Below, one piece after another: positions 51,174-60,352 of a stretch of 64,000 bases of DNA; within the stretch, counting starts at the first letter, position 1, and every line of letters starts with the position of its first letter. Both the position numbers and the translations under genes were made by a program. Source of the DNA: Marisediminicola antarctica (lineage in GTDB: Bacteria; Actinomycetota; Actinomycetes; Actinomycetales; Microbacteriaceae). Below the pieces are notes generated by a model that saw only the letters and a program-made list of their open reading frames with translations, was not told where the DNA came from and ran no database searches. Where the stretch lies: positions 2,418,001 to 2,482,000 of the forward strand of contig NZ_CP017146.1 in the NCBI RefSeq assembly GCF_009930795.1, given 5' to 3'.

Positions 51174-51785
51174 CTAGCGCTCCGTGGCGTCGGGGGTGGA
51201 ATCGGCAGGGGCGGACTCGGTGCCGGAAGCGCCAGGGCCGGACTTGGCCGCGGAGGGCTTCTGCTCGCGCTCGCCGTCGAGCCCCACCCCTCGGATCGTG
51301 AGGATGATGAAGAGCCCCATACTCGCGACGATGAATGTATCGGCGATATTGAACACCGCCGGGAACCCGGCGACGCGGATGAAGTCGATGACGTGGCCCA
51401 ATCCGAAGCTCGGTTCCCGAAGCAGCCGGTCGGTGAGGTTTCCGAGCGTACCGCCGAGCAGCATCCCGAACAGGATGGCCCAGGTGAGGGACCGGATCCG
51501 GCGGGCGAAGACGATGATGAGGACCGTTACGACGGATGCTGCGATCGAGAAGATCCAGGTGGCGCCGCTCGCTAACGAGAACGCTGCACCCGGATTCTTC
51601 ACGAACACAAAGTCGAGCACGTTGCCGAGCACCGGAACCGGTTCGCCCAGCGGCAGGTTCTCGACAACGAAGTACTTCGTTATCTGGTCAAAGGCAAAGA
51701 CGGCGAGGGCCACCGTGACGAGCGCGAGAATCGCCCGAACGCTGACCCCTGCCGTACGTGCCGCCGCGGTCGGCTCAGTTGCCAC
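51174..51785 (-). CDS. lspA: Lipoprotein signal peptidase LspA
   Basis: A 203-residue membrane aspartyl protease that cleaves lipoprotein signal peptides before the acylated Cys. Four helices are visible. The catalytic pair is D119 in [11 protein letters not shown] and D149 in FNIADTFIV, and the conserved NPGAAFS lies at 64-70. An acidic, Ser/Pro/Ala-rich C-terminal tail of about 35 residues is likely cytoplasmic. GTG 51785 lies 11 bases inside the end of divIVA. Lnt and lipobox-bearing clients are elsewhere in this window. Confidence 0.95.
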   Translation of the reverse strand: MATEPTAAARTAGVSVRAILALVTVALAVFAFDQITKYFVVENLPLGEPVPVLGNVLDFVFVKNPGAAFSLASGATWIFSIAASVVTVLIIVFARRIRSLTWAILFGMLLGGTLGNLTDRLLREPSFGLGHVIDFIRVAGFPAVFNIADTFIVASMGLFIILTIRGVGLDGEREQKPSAAKSGPGASGTESAPADSTPDATER

Positions 51786-52533
51786 CGACGCCCTGGCTTA
51801 TCGACGCGGGCTCCGACTTACTCGCCGATCCGGCGGTGTCGAGTTCGCGAAGCTGGCTCTCGATGTACCCCTTGAGCTTCTGGCGGTACTCCCGCTCGAA
51901 GGTGCGGAGCTCGTCGATCCGCTGCTCAATATCAGTGCGCTCCTCGTCGAGTTTGGCGAGCTGTGCGCGCTGCGTCGCCTCTGCCTCGGTGACGAGGCGT
52001 GCCGCAGTGGCCTCGGCCTCGGTGACGACACGGTCGGCGTTGGACTCGGCCTCGCCGACGACCTTGGCCGCGGTGGCCTCGGCTTCGCTGACGACGCGCT
52101 CGGCGGTGGCGTTGCCCTCGGCGACGAGTGATTCGCGCTTCTCAACTCCCTCGCGCACGTGCTCCTCGTGCAGGCGGCGGGCCAACTGCAACAGGTTGGT
52201 GGTGCTCTCTGTCTCGGACTCGACACTCGGCGCGGCGTACGCGACCGGTGCGGCAACCGCGGCGGGGGCCACGACTTCCGGCTCGGGCTCGGGAGCCGGC
52301 GCGACTACGGGTTCATCCGCCGCAGCAGGCTCGCCTGCGCCTCGCTGCATCTCGCCCATGCGGGATTCGGTGCCGACAAGGCGCTGGCGTAGCTCCTCGT
52401 TCTCCTGAGTCAGGCGACGCAGCTCGACGACGACCTCGTCGAGGAAGTCGTCGACCTCGTCCTGGTCGTAGCCCTCGCGAAACTTGGTCGGCTGGAAACG
52501 CTTATTGACAACGTCTTCGGGAGTCAGAGCCAT
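51775..52533 (-). CDS. divIVA: DivIVA/Wag31-like polar growth protein
   Basis: A 252-residue coiled-coil protein that marks curved membrane at poles and septa and directs cell-wall growth. The N-terminal lipid-binding domain is intact: MALTPEDVVNKRFQPTKFREGYDQDEVDDFLDEVVVELRRL, with the exposed F-R-E-G-Y loop. A Pro/Ala/Glu-rich linker (about 68-105) precedes a long helix with four 11-residue repeats (147-190). The start has GAGGTGACCC before the ATG. It sits between yggT and lspA downstream of ftsZ, the standard order. Confidence 0.95.
   Translation of the reverse strand: MALTPEDVVNKRFQPTKFREGYDQDEVDDFLDEVVVELRRLTQENEELRQRLVGTESRMGEMQRGAGEPAAADEPVVAPAPEPEPEVVAPAAVAAPVAYAAPSVESETESTTNLLQLARRLHEEHVREGVEKRESLVAEGNATAERVVSEAEATAAKVVGEAESNADRVVTEAEATAARLVTEAEATQRAQLAKLDEERTDIEQRIDELRTFEREYRQKLKGYIESQLRELDTAGSASKSEPASISQGVGGN
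51964..52095 (-). repeat. Four 11-residue (33-bp) internal repeats in divIVA
   Basis: Residues 147-157, 158-168, 169-179 and 180-190 follow V-V-x-E-A-E-A-T-A-A-K/R. Such hendecads give a straight, right-handed coiled coil, unlike the heptads of the N-terminal domain. The DNA copies have diverged at third positions. Confidence 0.75.
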
Positions 52534-52558
52534 GGGTCACCTCAAAATCATCTGGAAT

Positions 52559-52575
52559 ATGCACGATCCGTGCAT
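52559..52575. promoter_or_regulatory. Palindrome in the divIVA leader
   Basis: ATGCACG-ATC-CGTGCAT forms seven-base arms around three bases, 26 bases upstream of the divIVA ATG. As DNA it could be an operator; as RNA, a hairpin before the ribosome site. A second small stem, GGAGG-ACC-CCTCC, is at 52620-52632. Confidence 0.4.
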
Positions 52576-52668
52576 GAATGTGCGTGCTGCTAAAGCTAGC
52601 AAAGGAATGCCCGCGAGTCGGAGGACCCCTCCGGGACACGAGGTCAAGAGTACAGCGTCGCCGGTCGG

Positions 52669-52974
52669 TCACCCGGTTGACGATGCCAACGATGTGGCGA
52701 ACGACATCAGGATCAACACCGCGATCAAGACGATGCTCCACGCGAAGTCGAGGGCGATTCCGCCGAGGCGGATGGGCGGGATGAACCGGCGCACCGCCCG
52801 AATCGGCGGATCGGTGATGGTGAACACGAGTTCAGCCACGACGACGAGAAACCCCTTCGGCCGCCAGCCCCGAGCGAAGTTGCGTGCGAGGTCGAGAATA
52901 AATCGCGCCCACATTGCGATGAGGTACAGGAAGAGGGTGTAATACGCGATGGTCGCGACAACAGAAACGATCAC
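52669..52974 (-). CDS. YggT family membrane protein
   Basis: A 101-residue protein with two hydrophobic helices (VVATIAYYTLFLYLIAMWARFILD and GIALDFAWSIVLIAVLILMSFAT) flanking the conserved segment ITDPPIRAVRRFIPPIRLGGIALD, diagnostic of YggT. Its location between sepF and divIVA is conserved in Gram-positive bacteria. It is presumed to help division or envelope assembly; no enzymatic role is known. Confidence 0.93.
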   Translation of the reverse strand: MIVSVVATIAYYTLFLYLIAMWARFILDLARNFARGWRPKGFLVVVAELVFTITDPPIRAVRRFIPPIRLGGIALDFAWSIVLIAVLILMSFATSLASSTG

Positions 52975-53004
52975 AGCTCCGACGCTAGCTCATCCAGCTG
53001 GGTG

Positions 53005-53490
53005 TCAGTTCTGGGCATAGAACGATGCATCAACTTCTGGCTCGGCGTCGGCATGGTCGCCGCTGACGACAATGTGGGCGGGCGACAGCAAGAACACCTG
53101 CTTGGTGACGCGCTCGATTTTTCCGTAGAGCCCCTGCGAGAGGCCACTGGCGAAGTCGATGAGGCGCCGAGCCTCGGGCTCGCTCATCTGGGAGAGGTTG
53201 ATGATGACGGGGATCCCATCACGGAAGCTCTCGGCGATGACCTGGGCGTCGCGGTACTGGCGAGGGTGGACTGTGAGGATCTCATTCATTTCTACAGGTG
53301 CCGCATTCTTTGTCGTAGTGGGACGCCGCAAGGGGGTGACGGGGGCGCGTCCGGCGGTGTTCGTCGTGTGCCCCTGGGGGGCCGCCGCAGCGGCCGGAGC
53401 GGCGGGCTGAGCAGGAGTCGAGTCGTGGTCATCGAACTCCTCGTCCGCGAGCCCCAGATAAACCATGGTCTTGCGCAGCGGGTTAGCCAT
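53005..53490 (-). CDS. sepF: Cell division protein SepF
   Basis: A 161-residue FtsZ membrane anchor, essential in actinobacteria that lack FtsA. The N-terminal [21 protein letters not shown] is the amphipathic membrane-binding helix. An Ala/Pro/Thr-rich linker follows. The C-terminal core (about 70-150, [68 protein letters not shown]) dimerises and binds the FtsZ tail. ATG 53490 follows AGGAGG. No ftsA is present in the window, consistent with SepF being the anchor. Confidence 0.96.
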   Translation of the reverse strand: MANPLRKTMVYLGLADEEFDDHDSTPAQPAAPAAAAAPQGHTTNTAGRAPVTPLRRPTTTKNAAPVEMNEILTVHPRQYRDAQVIAESFRDGIPVIINLSQMSEPEARRLIDFASGLSQGLYGKIERVTKQVFLLSPAHIVVSGDHADAEPEVDASFYAQN

Positions 53491-53526
53491 TTCGTGCCTC
53501 CTGTATGGGTCGTGCTGAAACTAAGA

Positions 53527-54201
53527 TTAACCGCGGGTCGGGCGGTTTCCGGTGATTGTCGATCCAATGCGCAGGTGTGTCGCACCCTCGAGGATGGCCT
53601 CGCGGTAGTCCCCCGACATTCCGGCCGAGATGAATACGGCGGCCGGATCGATCGCGCGAACCCGGTCCGATGCCGCCCTGAGCCTCGCGAACGCGGCCCG
53701 CGGCTCCTCGCCGAGCGGGGCGACGGCCATTACTCCAAGCAAGCGAACGCCGTTTGTCGCGACGACGCGCGCGACCAACTCCTCGAGCGCGTCGTCCGGC
53801 ACTCCCCCGCGGGCAGCATCCGTCGTCAGGTTCAACTGCACGAAGGCGTCGATCGTGCGCTCGTCTGACGCAAGCGCGTCCACGACCGAGTCGCGGTCGA
53901 GTGAATGGATGACGCGCGCGTAGGCGGCCGCCTGCCGGGCCTTCTTGCTCTGCAGCTGTCCGACAAAATGCCAGGTCAGGTCTAGGTCGGCTAGTTCGGC
54001 CGCCTTGGCCTGTGCATCCTGGTGGCGATTTTCACCGAAGTCCCGCACCCCTAGCGCGTGAAGCTCACGCACCAGGGAGACGGGATGGAATTTCGTGATG
54101 ACCACGGTCGTGATCCCCGCAGGGTCACGACTGGCCTGGGCTGCAGCGTCGGCAACCCCTGCCCGGACCGTCTCGAGCCGGTCCGCAACGCTCTCCGTCA
54201 C
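53527..54201 (-). CDS. YggS family PLP homeostasis protein
   Basis: A 224-residue single-domain alanine-racemase-fold protein that binds pyridoxal 5'-phosphate through K37 in VVITKFHP. Other motifs are DFGENRHQDAQAKAAEL, WHFVGQLQSKKARQAA, QLNLTTDAARGG and FISAGMSGDYREAILEGATHLRIGSTITG. It buffers PLP and amino-acid pools. The gene regularly follows ftsZ. GTG 54201 lies three bases after the ftsZ stop. Confidence 0.95.
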   Translation of the reverse strand: MTESVADRLETVRAGVADAAAQASRDPAGITTVVITKFHPVSLVRELHALGVRDFGENRHQDAQAKAAELADLDLTWHFVGQLQSKKARQAAAYARVIHSLDRDSVVDALASDERTIDAFVQLNLTTDAARGGVPDDALEELVARVVATNGVRLLGVMAVAPLGEEPRAAFARLRAASDRVRAIDPAAVFISAGMSGDYREAILEGATHLRIGSTITGNRPTRG

Positions 54202-54204
54202 CGA

Positions 54205-55395
54205 TTACCGCAGGAAATCGGGAACATCGAGGTCGTCGTCCTCGTCCTTGTCGAAAACCGGGTCGGGGGCAGCGGGAAGCTTGGGCTCGCTCCACTGCTG
54301 CTCCCCCGTCTGGGTGAGGGTCGTGCCGCCGAACCGCGGCGAGCCGCCACCGACAGCGGCGGATGCCGTGGCGGGTGCGGAGACCGGGATGGGAAGCGAG
54401 ACGTCGTGGTGGTTCAGGCCCCGACGGTCGACCTTCTTGACCTCGGGCTCGCCGCCGTCGAAGCCGGCGGCGATCACGGTCACGCGGACCTCGTCGCCGA
54501 GGGTGTCGTCGATGACGGCACCGAAGATGATGTTGGCCTCGGGGTGCACGGCCTCCTGCACGAGTCGCGCTGCATCGTTGATCTCGAAGATTCCGAGGTT
54601 CGACCCGCCCTGGATCGACAGCAGCACTCCGTGGGCACCGTCGATCGACGCCTCGAGCAGAGGGGAGGCAACGGCGAGCTCGGCCGCCTTGATGGCGCGG
54701 TCGGCGCCGCGGGCGGAGCCGATGCCCATGAGCGCGGAGCCGGCACCCTGCATGACCGACTTCACGTCGGCGAAGTCGAGGTTGATGAGCCCTGGAGTCG
54801 TGATGAGGTCGGTGATCCCCTGCACACCGGCGAGCAGCACCTGGTCGGCGGTCGCGAACGCTTCGAGGAAGCTGATTCCGCGGTCGCTGATCTCGAGGAG
54901 CCTGTCGTTCGGCACGACGATGAGCGTGTCAACCTCGCTCTTGAGCGCCATGACGCCGACTTCGGCCTGCGCAGCGCGGCGCTTGCCCTCGAAGCCGAAC
55001 GGGCGGGTCACGACACCGATCGTCAACGCGCCGATGGACTTCGCGATGCGCGCGACGACAGGAGCGCCGCCAGTGCCGGTTCCTCCGCCCTCACCCGCAG
55101 TAACGAACACCATGTCCGCGCCGGCCAGCGCCTCTTCGATCTCCTCGGCGTGGTCCTCCGCTGCGCGGCGTCCCACTTCCGGGTCGGCACCCGCGCCGAG
55201 TCCGCGGGTCAGTTCGCGGCCGACGTCGAGCTTGACGTCGGCATCGCTCATCAACAGCGCTTGCGCGTCTGTATTGATGGCAATGAACTCGACGCCGCGA
55301 AGGCCGAGTTCGATCATCCGGTTTACGGCGTTCACGCCGCCGCCGCCGATTCCGACGACCTTGATTACGGCCAGGTAGTTTTGATTTGAGCTCAC
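54205..55395 (-). CDS. ftsZ: Cell division GTPase FtsZ
   Basis: A 396-residue tubulin homologue forming the Z-ring. The GTP-binding signature [10 protein letters not shown] is at 103-112, N-terminal [18 protein letters not shown] binds nucleotide, and the T7 loop is [12 protein letters not shown] variable linker ends in [11 protein letters not shown], the tail that binds SepF and FtsW. GTG 55395 has GGAGG six bases upstream. A promoter-like region and AT-rich leader precede it. Confidence 0.98.
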   Translation of the reverse strand: MSSNQNYLAVIKVVGIGGGGVNAVNRMIELGLRGVEFIAINTDAQALLMSDADVKLDVGRELTRGLGAGADPEVGRRAAEDHAEEIEEALAGADMVFVTAGEGGGTGTGGAPVVARIAKSIGALTIGVVTRPFGFEGKRRAAQAEVGVMALKSEVDTLIVVPNDRLLEISDRGISFLEAFATADQVLLAGVQGITDLITTPGLINLDFADVKSVMQGAGSALMGIGSARGADRAIKAAELAVASPLLEASIDGAHGVLLSIQGGSNLGIFEINDAARLVQEAVHPEANIIFGAVIDDTLGDEVRVTVIAAGFDGGEPEVKKVDRRGLNHHDVSLPIPVSAPATASAAVGGGSPRFGGTTLTQTGEQQWSEPKLPAAPDPVFDKDEDDDLDVPDFLR

Positions 55396-55421
55396 GTCAG
55401 GCCTCCGCTGAGTACTTTCAA

Positions 55422-55478
55422 CCTCTACTAGAGGCTTAAAGTTATACTTGGTATATCTATTTCTTGTTTCGAGGTTAA
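55422..55478 (-). promoter_or_regulatory. ftsZ promoter and leader hairpin
   Basis: On the minus strand TTAACC (55473-55478) and TATACC (55450-55455) are spaced by 17 bp, a good -35/-10 pair in a markedly AT-rich island. Downstream, CCTCT-AGT-AGAGG (55422-55434) forms a five-base hairpin in the leader. This gives ftsZ its own promoter apart from readthrough from ftsQ. Confidence 0.5.
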
Positions 55479-55583
55479 GTGGCAGCCCGCCGCTCAGCCC
55501 GCGAAAGACCCGCGTGTCGCAAACTCGCCGAAGAATTTGTGAGCCGGGCGCGAGACGTGCGCCCGCCGGCACCGGTCCAGCGG

Positions 55584-56612
55584 TCAGCGGTAGGTGAGCT
55601 GCCCCGGCGCGGACACGTTGTACTCGATCACGTTCGGGTAGTTCTGTGCGAGCGCGGCCGCAAGAATGCGGGCCTTGATCGCCGAATCGTCGGCGCTCCC
55701 CCAGATGATCTCTGCTCCGCCGCTGGCAAGGGTCAGCTGAACGTCGTCGCGCGTGCCGGCGACGATCGTGTCAAGCTGCACGAGCACCGGCTCCGGTAGG
55801 GCGACCAGCACCTCGACGGCCGCGTCGAATGCCGCACTGTCAGACCCCTCCCCGCCGATGTCGATGAGCGGAACACCGGGGATGCGGGTCTGGGACCTTT
55901 CGATGACCACACCCGCGGGGTCGACGAGGTCGAACCCGGATCCGGTGGCGAGCGACCCGACCGGCTCGCGCTCCACGATGTGGATGATGAGCGTGTGCGG
56001 CGGCACCGTCTCGGTCACGTAGCTGCGGACAAGCGGAAAGTCGCCGAGCTCCTCGGTGATGCGGTCAAAATCAATCAGGGCGAGCGGGGTCTCGAGCTGG
56101 CCGTCGACAGCCGCGTGGAGGTCTTCCGCGTCAAGCCGCGACGTACCGTCGACCTGGATCGTCGTGAGCGCGAGCAGCGGCGAATAGACGGCGACGGCGA
56201 CGAGCGTCGCCATCGTCACTGCGATTCCCGCCGTGACGGCCCAGGCCACGCGGCGGCGACGACTGCGGCGCGTGAACCGCCGCACTTCGCTCTTCTCGAA
56301 TCGGCGTCGCTGTCGCGCCGCGCGACGCACCGCCCGCCGTGAGGCACGGTCCGAGGCGCGGACCGTGGTGCGGTCCGAGGCCGCGGCGGGGGCGGCATCC
56401 GTGGCACCCGGGGCCGCTCCTCGTTCCGTGGCGGGCGGTGTCCGGGAGCTCGGCGGCGTGGGCCGCGCTGTGGCCGGGCCCGCCGGGTCCGCGTGGGTCG
56501 CCCGGCTCTCGGGGGCGACCTCCGGCGCGGGTGCTTTCGTCCGGCGCCGGGGTTTTGCCTCTGCGGTTGGGGCGACGGCCGGCGGCCGGTCGAACCCCTC
56601 AGGGCGCTTCAT
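55584..56612 (-). CDS. ftsQ: Cell division protein FtsQ
   Basis: A 342-residue bitopic divisome protein linking FtsB/FtsL to the septum. A long Pro/Ala/Arg-rich cytoplasmic tail (about 1-120) is followed by one membrane helix ([26 protein letters not shown]). The POTRA domain ([38 protein letters not shown]) and the beta domain ending [16 protein letters not shown] complete it. The start overlaps murC by 14 bases. The tail is longer than in E. coli, as usual for actinobacteria. Confidence 0.93.
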   Translation of the reverse strand: MKRPEGFDRPPAVAPTAEAKPRRRTKAPAPEVAPESRATHADPAGPATARPTPPSSRTPPATERGAAPGATDAAPAAASDRTTVRASDRASRRAVRRAARQRRRFEKSEVRRFTRRSRRRRVAWAVTAGIAVTMATLVAVAVYSPLLALTTIQVDGTSRLDAEDLHAAVDGQLETPLALIDFDRITEELGDFPLVRSYVTETVPPHTLIIHIVEREPVGSLATGSGFDLVDPAGVVIERSQTRIPGVPLIDIGGEGSDSAAFDAAVEVLVALPEPVLVQLDTIVAGTRDDVQLTLASGGAEIIWGSADDSAIKARILAAALAQNYPNVIEYNVSAPGQLTYR

Positions 56613-58017
56613 GGATCCGTGTCTGAGCTGCTGCCTCGAGCGCTGCGAGCAGCTGCGGAATGATGAGGTAGATGTCTCCGCCGCCCATGGGGATCAGGAT
56701 GTCGCCGGGCATCGCCATCTGCACGGCGCGCTCCACGGCGCTCTCCCAGTTCTGGACATACTCACCGCTTCCCTGCACGCGCAGACGCTCGGTGATGAGC
56801 GCCCCGGTCACGCCTGGTTCGGGTTCCTGACGCGCGCCATACACGGGAACGACGATGGTGTGGTCGGAGAGGTCGTCGAAGACGTCGGCGAACTCCTGTG
56901 CGAGCATCCGTGTGCGGCTGTAGAGGTGCGGCTGGAAGATTGGGATCAGCCGGCCGTCGCCGACGACGCCGCGCGCCGCGGAGAGCGCCGCACGAATCTC
57001 GGTCGGGTGGTGGGCGAAGTCGTCGTAGACGCGCACGCCCCCCACCTCGCCGCGCAGCTCGAAGCGGCGCTCGGTGCCGCCGAAGGTCGCGATCGCGTCG
57101 AGGCTCGCGCGCGGCTCGAAGCCGAGCCCGGTGAGCACGGCGAACGCGCCGGCCGCGTTGAGGGCGTTGTGCAGCCCCGGCACGCGAAGCGTCACCGGGT
57201 AGTCGTCGCCGAGATAGCGGATGCTGAACGCCACGGTCTGCTGCGTGTCGACGGAGTGCACCCGCACGTCGGCGGATGCGGCCTGGCCGAAGGTAATGAC
57301 GCGCGACGAGGCGATTCGCGAGCTGATGTTCACGGCCCCGGCGTCGTCGCTCGAGATGGCGACGAACTCCTTCGCCCGTGCGGCGAACGCGACGAATGCG
57401 TCTTCGAAGGCCTCAAGCGACCCGAAGTGATCGAGGTGGTCGGGGTCGACGTTGGTGATGAGCGACACCGCGGTGTCGTAGAGCAGGAAGGAGCCGTCGG
57501 ACTCGTCTGCCTCGACGACGAACAGATCGTCGGACCCGGCCGCCGCGCTGACGCCGAGCGAGCGAATGACGCCGCCGTTGACGAAGCTCGGGCTCTGCCC
57601 GAGTGCGAGCATCGCTTCGATGATCATGCCGGTCGAGGTGGTCTTGCCGTGGGCTCCAGCGACGGCGATGAGTCGGCGGCCGCGCGTGAGCCAGGCCAGC
57701 GCGACGGCGCGGTGCACCACGGGAAGGCCACGATCACCCGCGGCGACGTATTCGGGGTTGTCTTCGTTGATCGCTCCGGAGACGACGAGGGCGTCCGCGG
57801 CGCCGAGGTGCGCGGCATCGTGGCCGATCCCGATCTCGACACCGCGCGCGCGGAGAGACTCGACGGCGTCCGTGGCGCGGATATCGGAGCCGGTCACGGT
57901 GAAGCCAGCCGCGACGAACAGATGCGCTATTCCGCTCATCCCGGCTCCGCCGATGCCGACGAAGTGCACGTGGCGGGGGGTGTCGGGCATGGACTGGGAG
58001 AAATCGGACTTGATCAC
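56599..58017 (-). CDS. murC: UDP-N-acetylmuramate--L-alanine ligase MurC
   Basis: A 472-residue Mur ligase adding L-alanine to UDP-MurNAc. The N-terminal Rossmann motif is [16 protein letters not shown]. The ATP loop GAHGKTTS is at 121-128. The middle domain has [22 protein letters not shown]. The C-terminal domain contains [20 protein letters not shown] and [13 protein letters not shown] lies five bases after the murG stop. murB is not next to it; in M. tuberculosis murC also directly precedes ftsQ. Confidence 0.97.
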   Translation of the reverse strand: MIKSDFSQSMPDTPRHVHFVGIGGAGMSGIAHLFVAAGFTVTGSDIRATDAVESLRARGVEIGIGHDAAHLGAADALVVSGAINEDNPEYVAAGDRGLPVVHRAVALAWLTRGRRLIAVAGAHGKTTSTGMIIEAMLALGQSPSFVNGGVIRSLGVSAAAGSDDLFVVEADESDGSFLLYDTAVSLITNVDPDHLDHFGSLEAFEDAFVAFAARAKEFVAISSDDAGAVNISSRIASSRVITFGQAASADVRVHSVDTQQTVAFSIRYLGDDYPVTLRVPGLHNALNAAGAFAVLTGLGFEPRASLDAIATFGGTERRFELRGEVGGVRVYDDFAHHPTEIRAALSAARGVVGDGRLIPIFQPHLYSRTRMLAQEFADVFDDLSDHTIVVPVYGARQEPEPGVTGALITERLRVQGSGEYVQNWESAVERAVQMAMPGDILIPMGGGDIYLIIPQLLAALEAAAQTRIHEAP

Positions 58018-58022
58018 GACCG

Positions 58023-59105
58023 CTACGCTACCCGCCCCGGAGTGGCCTCATCGATGAGCGCCACGACACGGTTGGTGCCGTCCCTGACGCCGATCGCGGC
58101 GGCGCGCGCGGCCATCGCGGCCAGGGCCGCGCGGTTCACGAGCAGCGGCACGAGAACATCCGCGATCCACTCCGGGGTGAACTGCGCGTTGTCGACCATG
58201 AGGGCGGCGTGCGCGTTGACGGCCTCGCCCGCGTTGAAGCGCTGCTCGCCGTTCCCGACCGCGAGCGGGACGTAGACGGCGGGAATCGCGAGCGCGGTGA
58301 GTTCGCTCACCGTCGACGACCCTGCCCGCGCGAGCACGAGGTCGGCGATGGCGAGGGCGAGATCCATCCGGTCGCAATATGGAATCACGCGGTAGCCGGC
58401 CAGTACCGGGTAGTCGATCTCCGATCGCTGCCCGGTGATGTGCAGCACCTGCCACGCGGCGCCGATGACGAACGGGATCGCCTCGGCGATGGTCTCGTTG
58501 ATGTGCCGGGCGCCGAGGGAGCCTCCTGTGACGACGAGCGTGAGTTTGCCGGGCGTCAGCCCGAATGCGGCGTAGGCCTCCTCCCGCACGGAGTGGCGCT
58601 CGAGGCGCTCGATTTCGGGCCGCAGCGGCATCCCCACGAATCGGGCACGGCGGATCCGGGTGCCGCGGAAGGCGACCCCGACGTGCCGGGAGAATGCCGC
58701 GCCGAGCCGGTTGGCGAGTCCGGGCCGCGCGTTGGCCTCGTGCACGACGATCGCCACGTTCTCGCGGCGTGCGGCGAGGTAGGCGGGTGCCGACACGTAG
58801 CCGCCGAATCCGACGACGACGTCGACGTCGTGCTCGACGATCAGCCCTCGGATGCGGCCGACGACCCCGCCGAACCGGCGCGGGAATCGCAGAAGGGCCC
58901 TGCCCGGCCGGCGTGGGAACGGCAGGCGGGCGACAACAAGCAACCGGAAGCCCCGCTCCGGCACGAGCCGCGTTTCGAGGCCCTCTGCCGTGCCGAGGAC
59001 CAGGATGCTCGCTTCGGGGTCTCGTTGCCTGAGCCGATCCGCGACCGCGAGGAGGGGATTGACGTGGCCGGCCGTTCCTCCGCCACACAGCAGGTAGGTG
59101 GTCAC
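58023..59105 (-). CDS. murG: Lipid II synthase glycosyltransferase MurG
   Basis: A 360-residue GT28 enzyme adding GlcNAc to lipid I to make lipid II on the inner face of the membrane. [22 protein letters not shown] is the G-loop for substrate phosphate, [38 protein letters not shown] the second loop. The nucleotide-sugar site includes [15 protein letters not shown] and [31 protein letters not shown] overlaps the ftsW stop by four bases. Confidence 0.97.
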   Translation of the reverse strand: MTTYLLCGGGTAGHVNPLLAVADRLRQRDPEASILVLGTAEGLETRLVPERGFRLLVVARLPFPRRPGRALLRFPRRFGGVVGRIRGLIVEHDVDVVVGFGGYVSAPAYLAARRENVAIVVHEANARPGLANRLGAAFSRHVGVAFRGTRIRRARFVGMPLRPEIERLERHSVREEAYAAFGLTPGKLTLVVTGGSLGARHINETIAEAIPFVIGAAWQVLHITGQRSEIDYPVLAGYRVIPYCDRMDLALAIADLVLARAGSSTVSELTALAIPAVYVPLAVGNGEQRFNAGEAVNAHAALMVDNAQFTPEWIADVLVPLLVNRAALAAMAARAAAIGVRDGTNRVVALIDEATPGRVA

Positions 59106-60352
59106 CGTTCCGGCCGGCTGCCTGGAACCGGACTCGCGGTCCGCGCGAACGAGAGCACGATCCCGATGCCGAACAGGGTCGTGACGAGTGCGGAGCCTCC
59201 AGACGAGATGAGAGGGAGGGGAACGCCGAGCACCGGCAGGACGCCGAGCACCACGGCGATGTTCACGAACGCCTGGCCAATGATCCAGACCATCACCGCG
59301 CTCACGACAATGCGCGCGAACGGGTCGTTGCTCGCGCGGATGATCCCCACGAAGGTCACGCCCATCACGATGAAGAGCGCGAGCACAGTGACCGCGCCGA
59401 GGAGGCCGAGTTCCTCGCCGATGATTGCGAAGATGAAGTCATTGTCGGCCTCCGGCAACCACGACCACTTCGCCTTGGAGTTGCCGAGGCCGACGCCGAA
59501 GAATCCGCCGGCGGCGAGGGCCCACCAGCCGTGGACGGTCTGCCAGCAGAACGCCGCGTAGTCGCTGGAGGATGCGCACCCGTCGAGCCAGACGGCGATG
59601 CGGTCACTGCGAGAGTTGCTCGAGAATGCGACGAGCGGCCCAATCGCGGCCATGAGCACGATCGGGATCGCGAGGAACCGAAGCCGCACTCCACCGAAGA
59701 ACATCGAGCCGAGAACGATGGAGATGAGGATCATTGCCGTGCCGAGGTCTCCCCCGAACAACACCAGCCCGACCGCCGCGCCCGCGACAGGGGCAATCGG
59801 GATCGCCACCTCGCGCAGGCGGTGGAGCCGATCCGCCTTCGTGGACAGCACGTAGGCGAGCCAGATCGCGAGGGCAACCTTGGTGATCTCGGAGGGCTGG
59901 AGCGTCAGCGAGCCGAGGCGCAACCAGTTCGTGTTTCCCCCGACGGACACTCCCAGCGGCGTGGCGACGACCAGAATCTGAAGGCCGAGGCCGATCGCCA
60001 CGGCGGTGCCGGCCCACTTCTTCCAGAACGACGCCGGCATCCGCGACGCCACGAGCATGATCGGAACCCCAATGGCCGCGAACAGGCTCTGCCGGGCGAA
60101 CCCGGAGAAGAAGTCGTTCGACTCGGTGAACGAGGTTACCGCCGACGACGACAGCACCATGACGAGCCCGAACACGACGAGGAAGAGGGTCGTGCCCAGC
60201 AGCAGGAAGAAGTTGCCCGTCTCGGCGGCAAAGAGCTTCTTCACCGCGACGATCGCCGCGGACCCCGAGCCTCCGGCGGCGGTGGGCACGGGGTTTGCCG
60301 GCGCCGCGTTGTTACGGGGCTGTCGCGGGCGACGGGGGATGCTTGTCGTCAT
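59102..60352 (-). CDS. ftsW: Septal peptidoglycan polymerase FtsW
   Basis: A 416-residue SEDS glycosyltransferase with about ten membrane helices. It polymerises lipid II at the septum together with a class B PBP. Signatures include LRLGSLTLQPSEITKVALAIWLAYVLS, LFGGDLGTAMILISIVLGSMFFGG with the catalytic Asp, and the ending GVLPVLGVPLPLISSGGSALVTTLFGIGIVLS. A basic Pro/Ala-rich N-terminal tail of about 45 residues is cytoplasmic. The start lies 41 bases inside the end of murD; a later start is possible because that tail is not conserved. Confidence 0.93.
   Translation of the reverse strand: MTTSIPRRPRQPRNNAAPANPVPTAAGGSGSAAIVAVKKLFAAETGNFFLLLGTTLFLVVFGLVMVLSSSAVTSFTESNDFFSGFARQSLFAAIGVPIMLVASRMPASFWKKWAGTAVAIGLGLQILVVATPLGVSVGGNTNWLRLGSLTLQPSEITKVALAIWLAYVLSTKADRLHRLREVAIPIAPVAGAAVGLVLFGGDLGTAMILISIVLGSMFFGGVRLRFLAIPIVLMAAIGPLVAFSSNSRSDRIAVWLDGCASSSDYAAFCWQTVHGWWALAAGGFFGVGLGNSKAKWSWLPEADNDFIFAIIGEELGLLGAVTVLALFIVMGVTFVGIIRASNDPFARIVVSAVMVWIIGQAFVNIAVVLGVLPVLGVPLPLISSGGSALVTTLFGIGIVLSFARTASPVPGSRPER

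Noticed and set aside
55584-58017. Loss of murB between murC and ftsQ
   Set aside because: Many actinobacteria, including M. tuberculosis, keep murB away from the dcw cluster, so its absence here is normal.
56233-58275. 680-codon plus-strand frame opposite ftsQ and murC
   Set aside because: It spans the antisense of two unmistakable genes, and its sequence is shadow-like.
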